Source of the DNA: Pleodorina starrii
Taxonomy: Eukaryota; Chlorophyta; Chlorophyceae; Chlamydomonadales; Volvocaceae
Direction of reading: 5' to 3'
NCBI GenBank assembly: GCA_030267565.1
Contig: BRXU01000058.1
Coordinates: 124,001 to 188,000 of the forward strand
Length of the DNA stretch: 64,000 nt
Position 1 is the stretch's first letter. The number at the start of each line of letters is the position of its first letter. The position numbers and the translations under genes were made by a program. The notes under the pieces were generated by a model. That model was not told the origin of the DNA and did no database searches. It saw only the letters and a list, made by a program, of their open reading frames with translations. Below, piece after piece: positions 8,332-19,679 of the stretch.

Positions 8332-9296
8332 TCGGCAGCGGGCATCAACAGGGCGCTTTGTTCGCGGGCGACCCGTTCGGTCGTCATGCGGTCGTCTTCG
8401 GCCAGCCGGTGCAGGTGGTCGATGACACGACGGGAATTGGCATAGGGCATGTGCCCCTGCTGTTCGCACAGGGCGAATTCCGTCGGGCCGGGTTCGCGCA
8501 GCAGCTGTAACCCCTCGGGTGCGTTGCGGATCAGGCCCATCAGCTGGAACGCGTACAGCCAATGTTCCATCGTGCGGTGACCCCATTTGCGGGCAAAGAT
8601 CTCGGTGTTGCGCAGGACAGAGTGCAGGTGATGAACCGGGGGCATGCAATGCGGATGGTACTGGTGATAGACGCGGCCCCCCGCGATCCACCAGATCGGG
8701 GCGCCGCCGTCCGACCAGGCGCGGCCGAAATCGGTATCCTCGCCGCCATATCCAGTAAAGCTCTCGTCGAACCGCGGGCCGTCCAGCCAATCCTGGCGCC
8801 ACATCGCAAAGTTCAGCGACCAGAAGCATCGGTAGTCGGCACAGGCCGCCACCCCGGAGGCCGGGGGGCCCTGGCGGTCGGAATGCTTGACGGCGTTGTC
8901 GGCGAAGCGGTCGAAATCCAGCCCCCCGTCGGTGCCGCCCTGGGGCAGGTACATCACCTCGCCCATGAACAGGCCGCGACGGTCCGCCATGCGGTCCAGA
9001 TAGCCGCTGATGAAATCGGGCGCCGGGATGCAGTCGACATCGACAAAGACCAGCATGTCGCCCGTCGCCGCGTCGGCCACCGCATTACGCGCCGCCGACA
9101 GCGGCAGTTCGGGCGCCGTCACGCGGATCTGGCGGATGGGAAAGTCGGTCCGCGGCAGGTCGGTATAGTCGGCGTCCTGCATCACGCCGATGATCAGTTC
9201 CGACGGCTTGTGCTGCTGGGCCTGAAAGCCTGCGACGACATTGCGCAAATGGGCCTCGCGGCCCGCAGCGATGGTCAGGGCGGAAACGTGGATCAT
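8328..9296 (-). CDS. Glycosyltransferase family 2 protein with galactosyltransferase-like C-terminal segment
   Basis: A 322-aa GT-A-fold enzyme. The nucleotide-sugar motif DMLVFVDVDCIPAPDF (DxD, near residue 80-95) and the C-terminal SFTGYGGEDTDFGRAW motif (the ED acid base region found in beta-1,4-galactosyltransferase-type C-terminal domains) are clear. No membrane helix is visible. It overlaps both neighbours by ATGA, showing tight translational coupling in the glycosyltransferase operon. Confidence 0.86.
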   Translation of the reverse strand: MIHVSALTIAAGREAHLRNVVAGFQAQQHKPSELIIGVMQDADYTDLPRTDFPIRQIRVTAPELPLSAARNAVADAATGDMLVFVDVDCIPAPDFISGYLDRMADRRGLFMGEVMYLPQGGTDGGLDFDRFADNAVKHSDRQGPPASGVAACADYRCFWSLNFAMWRQDWLDGPRFDESFTGYGGEDTDFGRAWSDGGAPIWWIAGGRVYHQYHPHCMPPVHHLHSVLRNTEIFARKWGHRTMEHWLYAFQLMGLIRNAPEGLQLLREPGPTEFALCEQQGHMPYANSRRVIDHLHRLAEDDRMTTERVAREQSALLMPAAE

Positions 9297-10453
9297 GCAG
9301 GGGCTCCTTCGGGGATGCGTGTCGGGGGGGCGGCGGACCACAGGTCGCGCGCCAGGGTTTCCAGCCATCGGGCCGTGTCGGCCGCGGGATCGGCGGTGAC
9401 CAGGCGCGCCTGTGCCGCGGGGTCGTGACCATCCATCGCTCGTGCGACTGCAGCGCGCCAGGCGTGTGCGCTGGACGGCAGATGCGGCAGGTGCAGCGCG
9501 ACGCCCGCGCGGGCCAGGGCCTCGGCCTTCAGGCGCTGTTCGTCGAAATAGCGCCATTCCGGCACCACGATCCACGGCCGCCCGGCAGCCAGAACCTGCG
9601 CGCAGGTGGTGTTGCCCGTTGACGAGATCACCAGATCCGCCGCCGCCACATGGGTCGCCGGGTCGTCGACCCAGCCCCGGTGGGTCAGGTTGCCGCCCTG
9701 CGTCGCGTGCCAGTCGGGCTGGGTCGTGCCGATGGTCATCCAGTGCCAGTCGGGAAAGGCCCGCGCGGCCACGCCCATCGGCGCCTGCGCGAACCCGGTG
9801 CCGCCCGCACCCGACACCAACAGCGCCACGGGGCGGTCGGGGTCCAGCCCCAAGGCCCGCCGCGCCTCCGCCCGGTCCGGAGGCGTGATCGTGGGAATGC
9901 CCAGGCCGGGGGCATAATGGATGCGGTCCGCAAGTGGCTGCCAATCCGGCTGCGCCAAGGCGGCAGAGAACGGCGCCAGAAGGCCCACGGCCCCTGAATA
10001 GGCGGCTTGGTGTCCCTGATCGCCGCGGTCGCCATGCTGCAGGATCTTGACATGGGGGACCGAACAGATGCGCGACAGCTGTGCGATCTCGGCGCTGACA
10101 TCGCAGATCATCAGTGCGGGATCATCGCTGGCGAACCAGCCCGCGATCCGGCCCATCGCCTGACGGATGCCCGGCCAGCCCAGAGGCGCGCAGTGCAGCG
10201 TGTCGGGTGTCGGAACGTGGTCCATGTCGCATTCGGCGCCGGTCCGTTCGAACAGCGACGGGATGGTGACGATGCGCGCCCGTGCCGTCAGCGGCGGAAA
10301 GATGTCGTCCCGGGCGCAGAAGATCGTGACCGGCCGATCGGTGGGAAGCGCATTGACGATGGCCGCGCAGCGTTCCGCGTGGCCCCGTCCCTGGTGGTGG
10401 ACGAAATAGCCGAAGGGCCGCTTTGCCGGGTTGTCGGGGACCAGGTCACGCAT
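9293..10453 (-). CDS. MurG-like (GT28-type) glycosyltransferase
   Basis: A 386-aa protein with the N-terminal HHQGRGHAERCAAIVNAL motif (equivalent to the G-x-G-H-xx-R start of MurG/MGDG-synthase-type enzymes) and a C-terminal donor-binding segment, ADLVISSTGNTTCAQVLAAG then WIVVPEWRYFDEQRLKAEAL. This is the pattern of family 28 enzymes acting on lipid or glycan acceptors with a UDP-sugar. It lies in the middle of the operon, overlapping the preceding SPS/SPP gene by 8 bp and the GT2 gene by 4 bp. Confidence 0.78.
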   Translation of the reverse strand: MRDLVPDNPAKRPFGYFVHHQGRGHAERCAAIVNALPTDRPVTIFCARDDIFPPLTARARIVTIPSLFERTGAECDMDHVPTPDTLHCAPLGWPGIRQAMGRIAGWFASDDPALMICDVSAEIAQLSRICSVPHVKILQHGDRGDQGHQAAYSGAVGLLAPFSAALAQPDWQPLADRIHYAPGLGIPTITPPDRAEARRALGLDPDRPVALLVSGAGGTGFAQAPMGVAARAFPDWHWMTIGTTQPDWHATQGGNLTHRGWVDDPATHVAAADLVISSTGNTTCAQVLAAGRPWIVVPEWRYFDEQRLKAEALARAGVALHLPHLPSSAHAWRAAVARAMDGHDPAAQARLVTADPAADTARWLETLARDLWSAAPPTRIPEGAPA

Positions 10454-12464
10454 GCTGCGCCTGCCGTGCCAGCCCAAGCTGCGCCAGACCGTCGATGACC
10501 CCGGCAGCGTGGTGATAGCGGCTTTGATAGATGCCCCGACCGCGCAGATGGGCCAGTTCGGCATAGGCATTCGACGGCAGGATCGACGCCCCGCTGGCCG
10601 CCAGCATGTCTGCATCGTTGCCGCTGTCGCCTGCGGCGATGCAGTGGCGCAGGTCAAGGCCCCGGCGCGTGGCCTCGAATCGCAGGGCGGCGGCCTTGCC
10701 GGCCGCCTGCGGCAGCACGTCGATGAACTCTCCGTGCGAGGCGATGACGCGCGCTGCCAACCCGGCGCGCGCCAGATCGCGTTCGATCCCCGCGGCCTGC
10801 GCGGCGGTACCCAGCAGCGACAGCTTCCACCGCCGCTGCTCATAGCCTGCCTGCCAGACGGGGGTGCGGGCCTGCAGCACGGCCTGCACCGCATCGCGGT
10901 CCCAGTCCGCATCCAGCAGCGCGGCATAGTCGGTGCAGGGGTGCAGCCGGTCGCCCGCGCCCCACCGCCAGATCTCGGACCCGACCGAGGTGATGAACAG
11001 GTCGGGCCGCGGCAGGGCCCAATCGGCCAGCACCCGGCGCGCCTGCGACACGGACCGCCCGGTGGCGACGGCGAACAGCAACCCGTCGTCGCGCTGCGCG
11101 TGCCAATCGACGAACCGTGCGGCGGCCACAGGGCAGCCGGTCAGCGTGCCGTCGATGTCGCTGGCCAGGATGCGGCGCACCGCGCGACGCGGCAGGGGGG
11201 CGGCGCGCTGCAGGTTTCGGCAGATCGCCACCGACCGTCGCGCCCAGTCCCGCCAGTCAAAGGCCTCCAGCGCGCGGGCCTGCGCGCGGATCGCGCCCTG
11301 CGGGTCGTCCATCATGCGCAGGCAGGCTGCGGCGACCTGCGCCGCGTCGCCGGGATCGACCAGCGCGCCGTGGCCCAGCTGTGCCACGATGTCCACGGGG
11401 CCGCCGTTCCGGGTCGCAACCACGGGGACGCCGGCCTGCGCCGCCTCGACCAGGGTCAATCCAAAGGGTTCGTGCAGCGCCGGGTTCACGAAGACGCCCC
11501 CCTGCGCTGCCCGCGCGTACAGCGCCCGCAGCTGACCCGCATCATGGCGCGGCGGCAGGGCGACCTTGCCCCACAGGCCATGGCGGTCGATCCGGTCGAA
11601 CAGTCCGCGCAGCACCTGTGCCTGTTCGGCAGGCCCGCCATCGATGCCGTCGCGCAGCCCGGCCAGGATCACCAGGTTGGCGCGGTCCTGCAGCTCGGGC
11701 GATGCGGCATAGGCATCGACCAGCCCTGCCAGGTTCTTCTTGGCCACGGGACGGGCCACCGCCAGAACGATGGGACGATCCGGCCTGCGCAGGAACGGCG
11801 CCAGCAGCGCATCGGCCGCCGCGGAGCCCGCATCGGGCAGCAGCGTCACGCCGGGGGACACGCAATGGCTGCGCCCCTCGGCCGCCTTGCCATAGGGGCG
11901 CAGCTGGCGCTCGGCCTCGTCGCGCGAGGACACGATGATCGCGGCGGCGCCCTCGACGGCCGACCGCTCGGCCGCGATCCGGTCGCGCAGATCGGGACGG
12001 CTGGCGGCGGCAGGGTCCTTCTGCAGGGCCAGCGAATGGGGGGTATAGATCCAGGGAATGCCGAACCGCTTCTGCGCCGTCCGGGCCAGGCGCGCGGCGT
12101 CGGCGAAATGCGCGTGAATCACGTCGGGCTTCTGCGACATCCCGCCAAGCATCGCGCAGAACGCCTCGGCCAGGGCGGGCAGCTCGGCCTCCAGGGCCTC
12201 CTTGGCCAGATATGCGCGATTGGCGGTCGACAGGCGCAGGATGCGGCAGCCGGGCGCGACCTCCTCCACCGCCTGCGCGTGGATGGGATCCATGCCGTCA
12301 AACGCACGGGTGACGATGTCGACCGATGCCACCTGCGGCAGCGCCGCCTGTGCCATGGCAGCACCCAGGACATAGGCGATGTGGCCGCCGGTATCCTCGG
12401 TCACGCCATAGCGCACGGGGGCAGCCTTCAGGCAGCCGCCCAAGGCAAGGTGAAGAATGTGCAT
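10446..12464 (-). CDS. Sucrose-phosphate synthase/phosphatase-like fusion (GT4 + HAD-IIB)
   Basis: A 672-aa bifunctional protein. Residues 1-about 420 are a sucrose-phosphate-synthase-type GT4 glycosyltransferase: TEDTGGHIAYVLGAAMAQ near the N terminus, VARPVAKKNLAGLVDAY in the middle, and HEPFGLTLVEAAQAGVPVVA as the E-x7-E donor site. Residues about 430-672 are a HAD-IIB phosphatase with ASDIDGTLTG, VATGRS, RRWKLSL and AAGDSGNDADML. The fusion suggests formation of a sugar phosphate and its dephosphorylation, as in sucrose synthesis, though the true sugars cannot be told from sequence. It is the first gene of the operon. The ATG at 12464 is preceded by AAAGG. A 20-bp palindrome lies 33 bp upstream of the start. 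Confidence 0.8.
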   Translation of the reverse strand: MHILHLALGGCLKAAPVRYGVTEDTGGHIAYVLGAAMAQAALPQVASVDIVTRAFDGMDPIHAQAVEEVAPGCRILRLSTANRAYLAKEALEAELPALAEAFCAMLGGMSQKPDVIHAHFADAARLARTAQKRFGIPWIYTPHSLALQKDPAAASRPDLRDRIAAERSAVEGAAAIIVSSRDEAERQLRPYGKAAEGRSHCVSPGVTLLPDAGSAAADALLAPFLRRPDRPIVLAVARPVAKKNLAGLVDAYAASPELQDRANLVILAGLRDGIDGGPAEQAQVLRGLFDRIDRHGLWGKVALPPRHDAGQLRALYARAAQGGVFVNPALHEPFGLTLVEAAQAGVPVVATRNGGPVDIVAQLGHGALVDPGDAAQVAAACLRMMDDPQGAIRAQARALEAFDWRDWARRSVAICRNLQRAAPLPRRAVRRILASDIDGTLTGCPVAAARFVDWHAQRDDGLLFAVATGRSVSQARRVLADWALPRPDLFITSVGSEIWRWGAGDRLHPCTDYAALLDADWDRDAVQAVLQARTPVWQAGYEQRRWKLSLLGTAAQAAGIERDLARAGLAARVIASHGEFIDVLPQAAGKAAALRFEATRRGLDLRHCIAAGDSGNDADMLAASGASILPSNAYAELAHLRGRGIYQSRYHHAAGVIDGLAQLGLARQAQHA

Positions 12465-12496
12465 GATTGCGCCTTTCGGCAAACTGACTGCAGACC

Positions 12497-12516
12497 GTGC
12501 AATGCGGCCATTGCAC
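12497..12516. promoter_or_regulatory. Perfect inverted repeat upstream of the glycosyltransferase operon
   Basis: GTGCAATG-CGGC-CATTGCAC, perfect 8-bp arms with a 4-nt centre, sits 33 bp upstream of the SPS/SPP start, in the promoter region. It fits a dimeric repressor or activator site, for example a LacI- or LuxR-type operator, but no regulator is adjacent. Confidence 0.45.
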
Positions 12517-12644
12517 AGCGAACGACGCCACGCCGCCGCGGGTTCACCGGAAAGCGACCAAGTAAAGAAAGATGAACTCTCCCCTCCCCGGCGGTGCCTT
12601 GCCGATGGGCAGCATGTCAGTGCGAAAAAAAGCACCGTGGCGCT

Positions 12645-15069
<2,425 letters not shown>

Positions 15070-15146
15070 TCGCCGTTCCCGCCATCGTGCCTTGCGGGGT
15101 GGGCATCCCTGCGGCTAGCCTGAGGACAGGCGCGCGGAGGCGGGGC

Positions 15147-15692
15147 ATGCAGCAGGACGGCACCGAATGGGCGGCACTTCTGGCGGCGGCGCAGGCCGGC
15201 GACAGCCGCGCCATGGCCCGGTTCCTGACCCAGGTCACGCCGCTGATCCGCGCCGTGGTGCGGGCCCGCGGGCGCAGCCTGCCCCGCGACCTGCACGAGG
15301 ATGTCGTCCAGGAGGTGCTGCTGGCCATTCACTTGAAACGCGACAGCTGGCAGCCGGACACGCCCCTGCGTCCCTGGCTGTACGCGGTCACCCGCTACAA
15401 GGTGATCGACGCGTTCCGCAGACGGGGCAGCCGCGTCCACCTGCCCATCCACGACTTTGCCGAGATCATGGCCGACGGCCGCACCGACGACCCCACCGCC
15501 GCCCGCGACCTGGGGGTGCTGCTGGCGCGCATCGACGCGCGGTCCGCGGGCATCGTCCGCGCCATGGGCATCGAGGGGGACAGTGCCGACGACGTCGCTG
15601 CCCGCCTTGGCATGACCGACAGCGCGGTCCGGGTCGCCCTGCACCGCGCCATGAAGAAGCTGTCCGCCATCGGACTGGGAACACGCGAATGA
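15147..15692 (+). CDS. sigF: ECF RNA polymerase sigma factor (SigF-like)
   Basis: A 181-aa ECF sigma factor. Region 2 (residues about 15-85: MARFLTQVTPLIRAVVRARG, EDVVQEVLLAIHLKR, WLYAVTRYKVIDAFRRRG) and region 4 (about 130-175: SADDVAARLGMTDSAVRVAL HRAMKKL) are both complete. GGAGG precedes the start at the right distance. It is immediately followed, with ATGA overlap, by an NrsF-type anti-sigma gene, the same pairing as Caulobacter sigF-nrsF, which responds to heavy metals and drives bufferin genes. The gene symbol is by this analogy. Confidence 0.85.
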   Translation: MQQDGTEWAALLAAAQAGDSRAMARFLTQVTPLIRAVVRARGRSLPRDLHEDVVQEVLLAIHLKRDSWQPDTPLRPWLYAVTRYKVIDAFRRRGSRVHLPIHDFAEIMADGRTDDPTAARDLGVLLARIDARSAGIVRAMGIEGDSADDVAARLGMTDSAVRVALHRAMKKLSAIGLGTRE

Positions 15693-16333
15693 CACAACCC
15701 TCCTCGACCGAGGCGCTGATTGCGCGACTGGCGGCCGAACCCCTGCCCTCGACGCGGTTCTCTCCGGCGCGGATGATCGCCACGATGGCCGGGACGGCGC
15801 TGCTGGGCCTTGCGCTGCAGATGGCGCTGTCCGGGCCGCGCCCCGATCTGGCCGCATCGCTGGCCGCGCCGGTAACCCTGGCCAAGCCGCTGCTGCCGCT
15901 GATGGTGCTGATGCTGGCCTGGCCCATGGCGGTGCGGCTGGCACGGCCCGGCGCGCGTATCGGGCTGTGGCCCCTGGCGGTGCCCGCCGCCTTGGCGCTG
16001 GCCCTGGCGGTCTGGGCCCTGGTCGCGACGCCCGTCGATCGGCTGGCCCATGACTGGCTGGGCCATTCGGCCGATACCTGCGTGCCCGCGGTGCTGGCCC
16101 TGTCGGCAGCACCCCTGTTTGCAGGCGTGCGGCTGATGCGTCGCGGCGCCAGCACGCATCCCGTCCTGGCCGGCGCGCTGATCGGACTTGCGGCAGGCGC
16201 CGGTGCGGCGACCGGCTATGCCCTGTCCTGCACCGAGGATTCGCCGCTGTTCTATGTGTTCTGGTACGGCGCGGCGATCGTGCTGGCATCCGTGGCCGGG
16301 GCCGTGGCGGGTCACAAGCTGCTGCGCTGGTGA
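15689..16333 (+). CDS. nrsF: NrsF family (DUF1109) membrane anti-sigma factor
   Basis: A 214-aa protein with about six membrane helices and a cytosolic N-terminal segment of about 40 residues (TEALIARLAAEPLPSTRFSP), the layout of DUF1109/NrsF. Two cysteines in the extracytoplasmic half, TCVPAV near 131 and LSCTEDSPLF near 181, fit the conserved pair thought to sense metals. Binding the SigF-like sigma at the membrane until stress releases it is the family role. It is the last gene of the bufferin operon. Confidence 0.85.
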   Translation: MTQPSSTEALIARLAAEPLPSTRFSPARMIATMAGTALLGLALQMALSGPRPDLAASLAAPVTLAKPLLPLMVLMLAWPMAVRLARPGARIGLWPLAVPAALALALAVWALVATPVDRLAHDWLGHSADTCVPAVLALSAAPLFAGVRLMRRGASTHPVLAGALIGLAAGAGAATGYALSCTEDSPLFYVFWYGAAIVLASVAGAVAGHKLLRW

Positions 16334-17309
16334 TCCAGGTTATCCACAGTTTCCGGGGACAGTTCCGGGGGTAACCGTAGAAAATCTCTTTGTTGCAGGA
16401 CCTTGACCGCTGCACCTGTCACGCCACCAAGTAGCGGCACAGTGGTACCAACCTACGCCGGTGCCCTGAGGAATCTCCGTTCGCACCCAACGATACGTGC
16501 CGACGTTGCCCACCAATCGCCGCGTTCATGGTCGCAAGTCCGAAGGTGAGAGTGCCGCAGCAGGATGGCCAATAACGGTTGCGCCGCGGGTTTGCATGAC
16601 CATCGTCTTTGAGGGGGTGAGATCGGTGACACCCGGCATCCGATGGTTGCCTAGTGGACTGCACGGCTTCGCCGCGGGCCGTCGAGATGCATGTTTGAAC
16701 CGTTTGGCGAACCGAATGCGGCGGCCAGGCACCGTCCCCGGCCTGCTGATAACGTAACACCGCGTTCCTCCATAATTCGCAATGCGCTGCGATAGTCGCC
16801 CAGGAGGCAGGCGCTGCTGCCATGTGTCCTGCGCGACCTCTGACGCAAATAAATCGCTTCGCCGCCGGGGACCGACGCCAGGGTTGGTCGGACGATGCCA
16901 GCAGGGCATATTCATCCGCGAGGGCGTGCGAGATCATCCAGCACATGACCCCTGCATGCCGAACATTCAGGGTCAACGTCTTGGTTAACGTGATGGCGCG
17001 GGGACAAGTCGTAACGACGCCGAGCTCGATCCATGAGGAGAGGCCCATCGCACCTGATTCCCGGACGTCCGGCTTTCCAGACAGGCAGGTCGGCGGATTC
17101 GCCTCATCATAAGGTTGCATTTTATCGCAACGCTTAAACTTCGGGCAGTCGACGTCATTGATGGAGCACGGGCAAACCATTGCACTGTAATGGTTCGCAT
17201 TTCTGACCCACCGAACAAAGGCGCGAGAGCCGGTATCCGCTGTGCAGCCGCTGAATCACGGTTGATCACGCGTCATCGCGCTTGCGTGACGGCAGATTTG
17301 TGACAGCAT
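16334..17309. other. About 1 kb without a recognisable gene, lower GC
   Basis: This stretch drops to roughly 55-60% GC (counted at 55% for 16741-16800) against well over 65% around it, and its open frames on both strands are short and look random. The longest is 16419-17180 on the minus strand, 253 codons without any family motif I recognise and with unusual Cys/His/Trp-rich composition. It begins with two near-direct copies of AGTTTCCGGGGAC/AGTTCCGGGG and a DnaA-box-like sequence. It could be a decayed insertion or a relic of acquired DNA; no transposase, tRNA or terminal repeats are evident. Confidence 0.5.
16340..16348 (+). promoter_or_regulatory. Isolated consensus DnaA box
   Basis: TTATCCACA is the perfect 9-mer DnaA box. 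Only one copy was seen in this intergenic stretch, so it is a single site rather than an origin cluster. It may be chance in 64 kb, although it lies in the one long noncoding region. Confidence 0.35.
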
Positions 17310-17330
17310 GAACCAATAACGGATTGGTTC
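17310..17330. promoter_or_regulatory. Palindromic operator candidate at the GntR gene
   Basis: GAACCAAT-AACGG-ATTGGTTC has perfect 8-bp arms with a 5-nt spacer and lies 5 bp before the start of the GntR/FadR-type regulator. Its size and place fit an autoregulatory operator bound by the GntR dimer. Confidence 0.6.
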
Positions 17331-17335
17331 GCTTC

Positions 17336-18094
17336 ATGGACATGCCTGATCTTCCCTTTGCCGATGACGGTCCCGCCAGGGGTCAGGGAAACATGACCTC
17401 TGCCTATGCGCTGGAACAGCTGCGCGCTTGGGTGGACGATCCGGGTCATCCGAACGGCACCCGCCTGCCGACCGAACGACAGCTGTCCGAGCAGATGGGC
17501 ATCGGCCGCCGCGCGATCCGCCGCGCGCTGGAGGTGCTGGAGGCCGAGGGCCGCATCACCCGCCGCCAGGGCGCCGGAACCTTCGTCGGTGGTCAGATCG
17601 ACAGCGCCGCCCCCGCGACCGATTTCTTCGAGATCATGGAGGTGCGCCTGCGCCTGGAGCCGCAGCTGGCGGCCCTTGCCGCGCTGCGCGCAAAGCCGGT
17701 CCAGATCGCCCGCATGCACGAATTGTCGGACCGCATCGCGCAATGCGTCGACGCCGACGAGGGAGAGCTGTGGGACGGCACCCTGCACCGCCAGATCGCC
17801 GAGGCCGCCGGCAATGCGCTGTTCCTGTCGCTGTTCGACGTGGTCAACCGCATCCGCCAGGACCCCGCCTGGCAGGCGGTGCGCGAACGCGCGCGGGGTG
17901 GCCTGGCCGGTCACGCGCTGCCCGTGGCCCAGCACCGCGCCATCGTCGACGCCATCGCCGCCCGCGACCCGCAGGCGGCCGCCGAACAGATGCGTCTGCA
18001 TCTGCTGATGCTTCAGGAAAAGCTGATCCGCCTTGGATCGGCCGACCTGCCCGCAACCGATACCGGAAGGCCGGACCAACCGGCCCATGCTTGA
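17336..18094 (+). CDS. FadR/GntR family transcriptional regulator
   Basis: A 252-aa protein with an N-terminal winged helix: LPTERQLSEQMGIGRRAIRR (residues about 43-62), ALEVLEAEGRITRRQGAGTF, then an FCD-type all-helical effector domain (EVRLRLEPQLAALAALRA, then DGTLHRQIAEAAGNALF with the metal-binding Asp/His pattern, then AQHRAIVDAIAARDPQAA). The ATG at 17336 is preferred over the TTG at 17324; an ATG at 17342 is also possible. It is followed 22 bp later by the peptide-transporter operon in the same orientation, so it is probably the local repressor of that operon. Confidence 0.86.
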   Translation: MDMPDLPFADDGPARGQGNMTSAYALEQLRAWVDDPGHPNGTRLPTERQLSEQMGIGRRAIRRALEVLEAEGRITRRQGAGTFVGGQIDSAAPATDFFEIMEVRLRLEPQLAALAALRAKPVQIARMHELSDRIAQCVDADEGELWDGTLHRQIAEAAGNALFLSLFDVVNRIRQDPAWQAVRERARGGLAGHALPVAQHRAIVDAIAARDPQAAAEQMRLHLLMLQEKLIRLGSADLPATDTGRPDQPAHA

Positions 18095-18116
18095 CCCCCA
18101 TCAGGAAGGACATCCC

Positions 18117-19625
18117 ATGACCCGCCATCTGCTGACCGCCACCGCGCTTGCCGCGCTGCTGACCGCCCTGCCCGCCGCCGCACAGGAGATGCGCATCGGC
18201 CTGGGCGACGACGCGGACATCCTGGACCCCGACCAGTCGCGCACCTTCGTGGGCCGCATCGTCTATGCGGGCCTGTGCGACAAGCTGGTCGACCTGGACG
18301 CCGACGCGCAGATCATCCCGATGCTGGCGACGGACTGGACCTATTCCGACGACGGGCTGCAGCTGGTCATGAACCTGCGCGACGACGTGGTATTCCACGA
18401 CGGAACGGCGTTCGATGCCGATGCGGTGGTGGCCAACATCACCCGGTCGATGACCCTGCCGGAATCGCGGCGCAAGTCCGAGCTGTCCTCGGTCGCCTCG
18501 GTCGAGGCGACGGGACCGCTGCAGGTGACCTTCACGCTGACCGCGCCGGACGCGTCGCTGATCGCGCAGCTGTCGGACCGGGCGGGGATGATGATCTCAC
18601 CAACCGCGGCCGAGGCGGCAGGCGCCGATTTCGGCCAGAACCCGGTCTGTTCGGGTCCGTTCAAGTTCGTCGAACGCATCCAGCAGGACCGCATCGTGCT
18701 GGAGAAGTTCGCGGATTACTATGACGCGGACCGCATCAAGATCGAACGCGTCACCTATCGCCCGATTCCCGACACCACCGTGCGCCTGGCCAACCTGCAG
18801 TCCGGAGAGCTGGACATGGTCGAACGGATCGCCGCCACCGACGTGGGCACCGTCAACCAGACCGACGGGCTGAGCCTGCAGGAGGTCGTGGGCCTGGGCT
18901 ACATGGCGATCTATGCCAACATCGGCAACGGCGACCGCGCCCTGACCCCGATGGGAGAGGACGCGCGCGTCCGCCAGGCCTTCTCGCTGGCCATCGACCG
19001 CGAGGCGCTGAACCAGGTCGTGTTCGACGGCACGGCGCGCGCGGGCAACCAGCCCTTCCCGCCGACCTCGCAATGGTACAACCAGGATCTGCCCGTTCCC
19101 GCCCGCGACGTCGAGGCCGCCAAGGCCCTGCTGGCCGAGGCCGGACAGGAGCGCGTCGCGGTCGAGATCCAGCATGCCAACAACCCCGTCGTCACCCAGA
19201 TGATGCAGGTCGTCCAGGCGATGGTGGCCGAGGCGGGCTTTGACGTCACCCTGCGCGCGACCGAGTTCGCGACGCTTCTGTCGGAGCAGACGGCGGGCAA
19301 CTTCCAGCTGTCGCGGTCGGACTGGTCGGGGCGTCCCGACCCGGACGGCAACCTGCACCAGTTCGTCACCTGCGAGGGCGGGATCAACGACCCGAAGTAC
19401 TGCAACCCCGAGGTCGACCGCCTGCTGAACGAGGCGCGCGCCGTCACCGACCCCGCCGCCCGCAAGGCGCTCTACGACGAGGCCGGCGTGATCCTGAACC
19501 AGGACCTGCCGGTGATCTATCTGGGCCACCAGACCTACATCTTTGCGCTGGACGACAAGGTCCAAGGCTTCAAGGCGCTGCCCGACGGGATGATCCGCCT
19601 GCAGGACGTCACCCTGGCCGAGTGA
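18117..19625 (+). CDS. Peptide/glutathione-type ABC transporter substrate-binding protein
   Basis: A 502-aa periplasmic binding protein of the DppA/GsiB (SBP_bac_5) family. A signal peptide is clear (LLTATALAALLTALPAAAQE, cleavage about residue 22). Family motifs: EMRIGLGDDADILDPDQSRT at the mature N terminus, WTYSDDGLQLVMNLRDDVVF, HDGTAFDADAVVANITR and VRQAFSLAIDREALNQVVFD. AGGAAGGA is an excellent ribosome site. It leads the importer operon; a hairpin between it and the permease gene may keep its expression higher than that of the other subunits. Confidence 0.9.
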   Translation: MTRHLLTATALAALLTALPAAAQEMRIGLGDDADILDPDQSRTFVGRIVYAGLCDKLVDLDADAQIIPMLATDWTYSDDGLQLVMNLRDDVVFHDGTAFDADAVVANITRSMTLPESRRKSELSSVASVEATGPLQVTFTLTAPDASLIAQLSDRAGMMISPTAAEAAGADFGQNPVCSGPFKFVERIQQDRIVLEKFADYYDADRIKIERVTYRPIPDTTVRLANLQSGELDMVERIAATDVGTVNQTDGLSLQEVVGLGYMAIYANIGNGDRALTPMGEDARVRQAFSLAIDREALNQVVFDGTARAGNQPFPPTSQWYNQDLPVPARDVEAAKALLAEAGQERVAVEIQHANNPVVTQMMQVVQAMVAEAGFDVTLRATEFATLLSEQTAGNFQLSRSDWSGRPDPDGNLHQFVTCEGGINDPKYCNPEVDRLLNEARAVTDPAARKALYDEAGVILNQDLPVIYLGHQTYIFALDDKVQGFKALPDGMIRLQDVTLAE

Positions 19626-19633
19626 CCATGACC

Positions 19634-19656
19634 GGGGGCGCGCCCGCCGCGCCCCC
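19634..19656 (+). terminator. Hairpin between binding-protein and permease genes
   Basis: GGGGGCGCG-CCCGC-CGCGCCCCC is a perfect 9-bp stem with a 5-nt loop in the 54-bp gap between the substrate-binding and first permease genes. No U tract follows, so it is more likely an RNA-stabilising or partial-attenuation hairpin than a full terminator. Confidence 0.5.
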
Positions 19657-19679
19657 GCACCGATGGTGAAAGGACCCCC

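Noticed and set aside
16419..17180. 253-codon minus-strand frame in the low-GC region, considered as a transposase or integrase remnant
   Set aside because: No DDE, tyrosine-recombinase or other transposase motif could be recognised and there are no terminal inverted repeats; kept only as part of the unexplained region.
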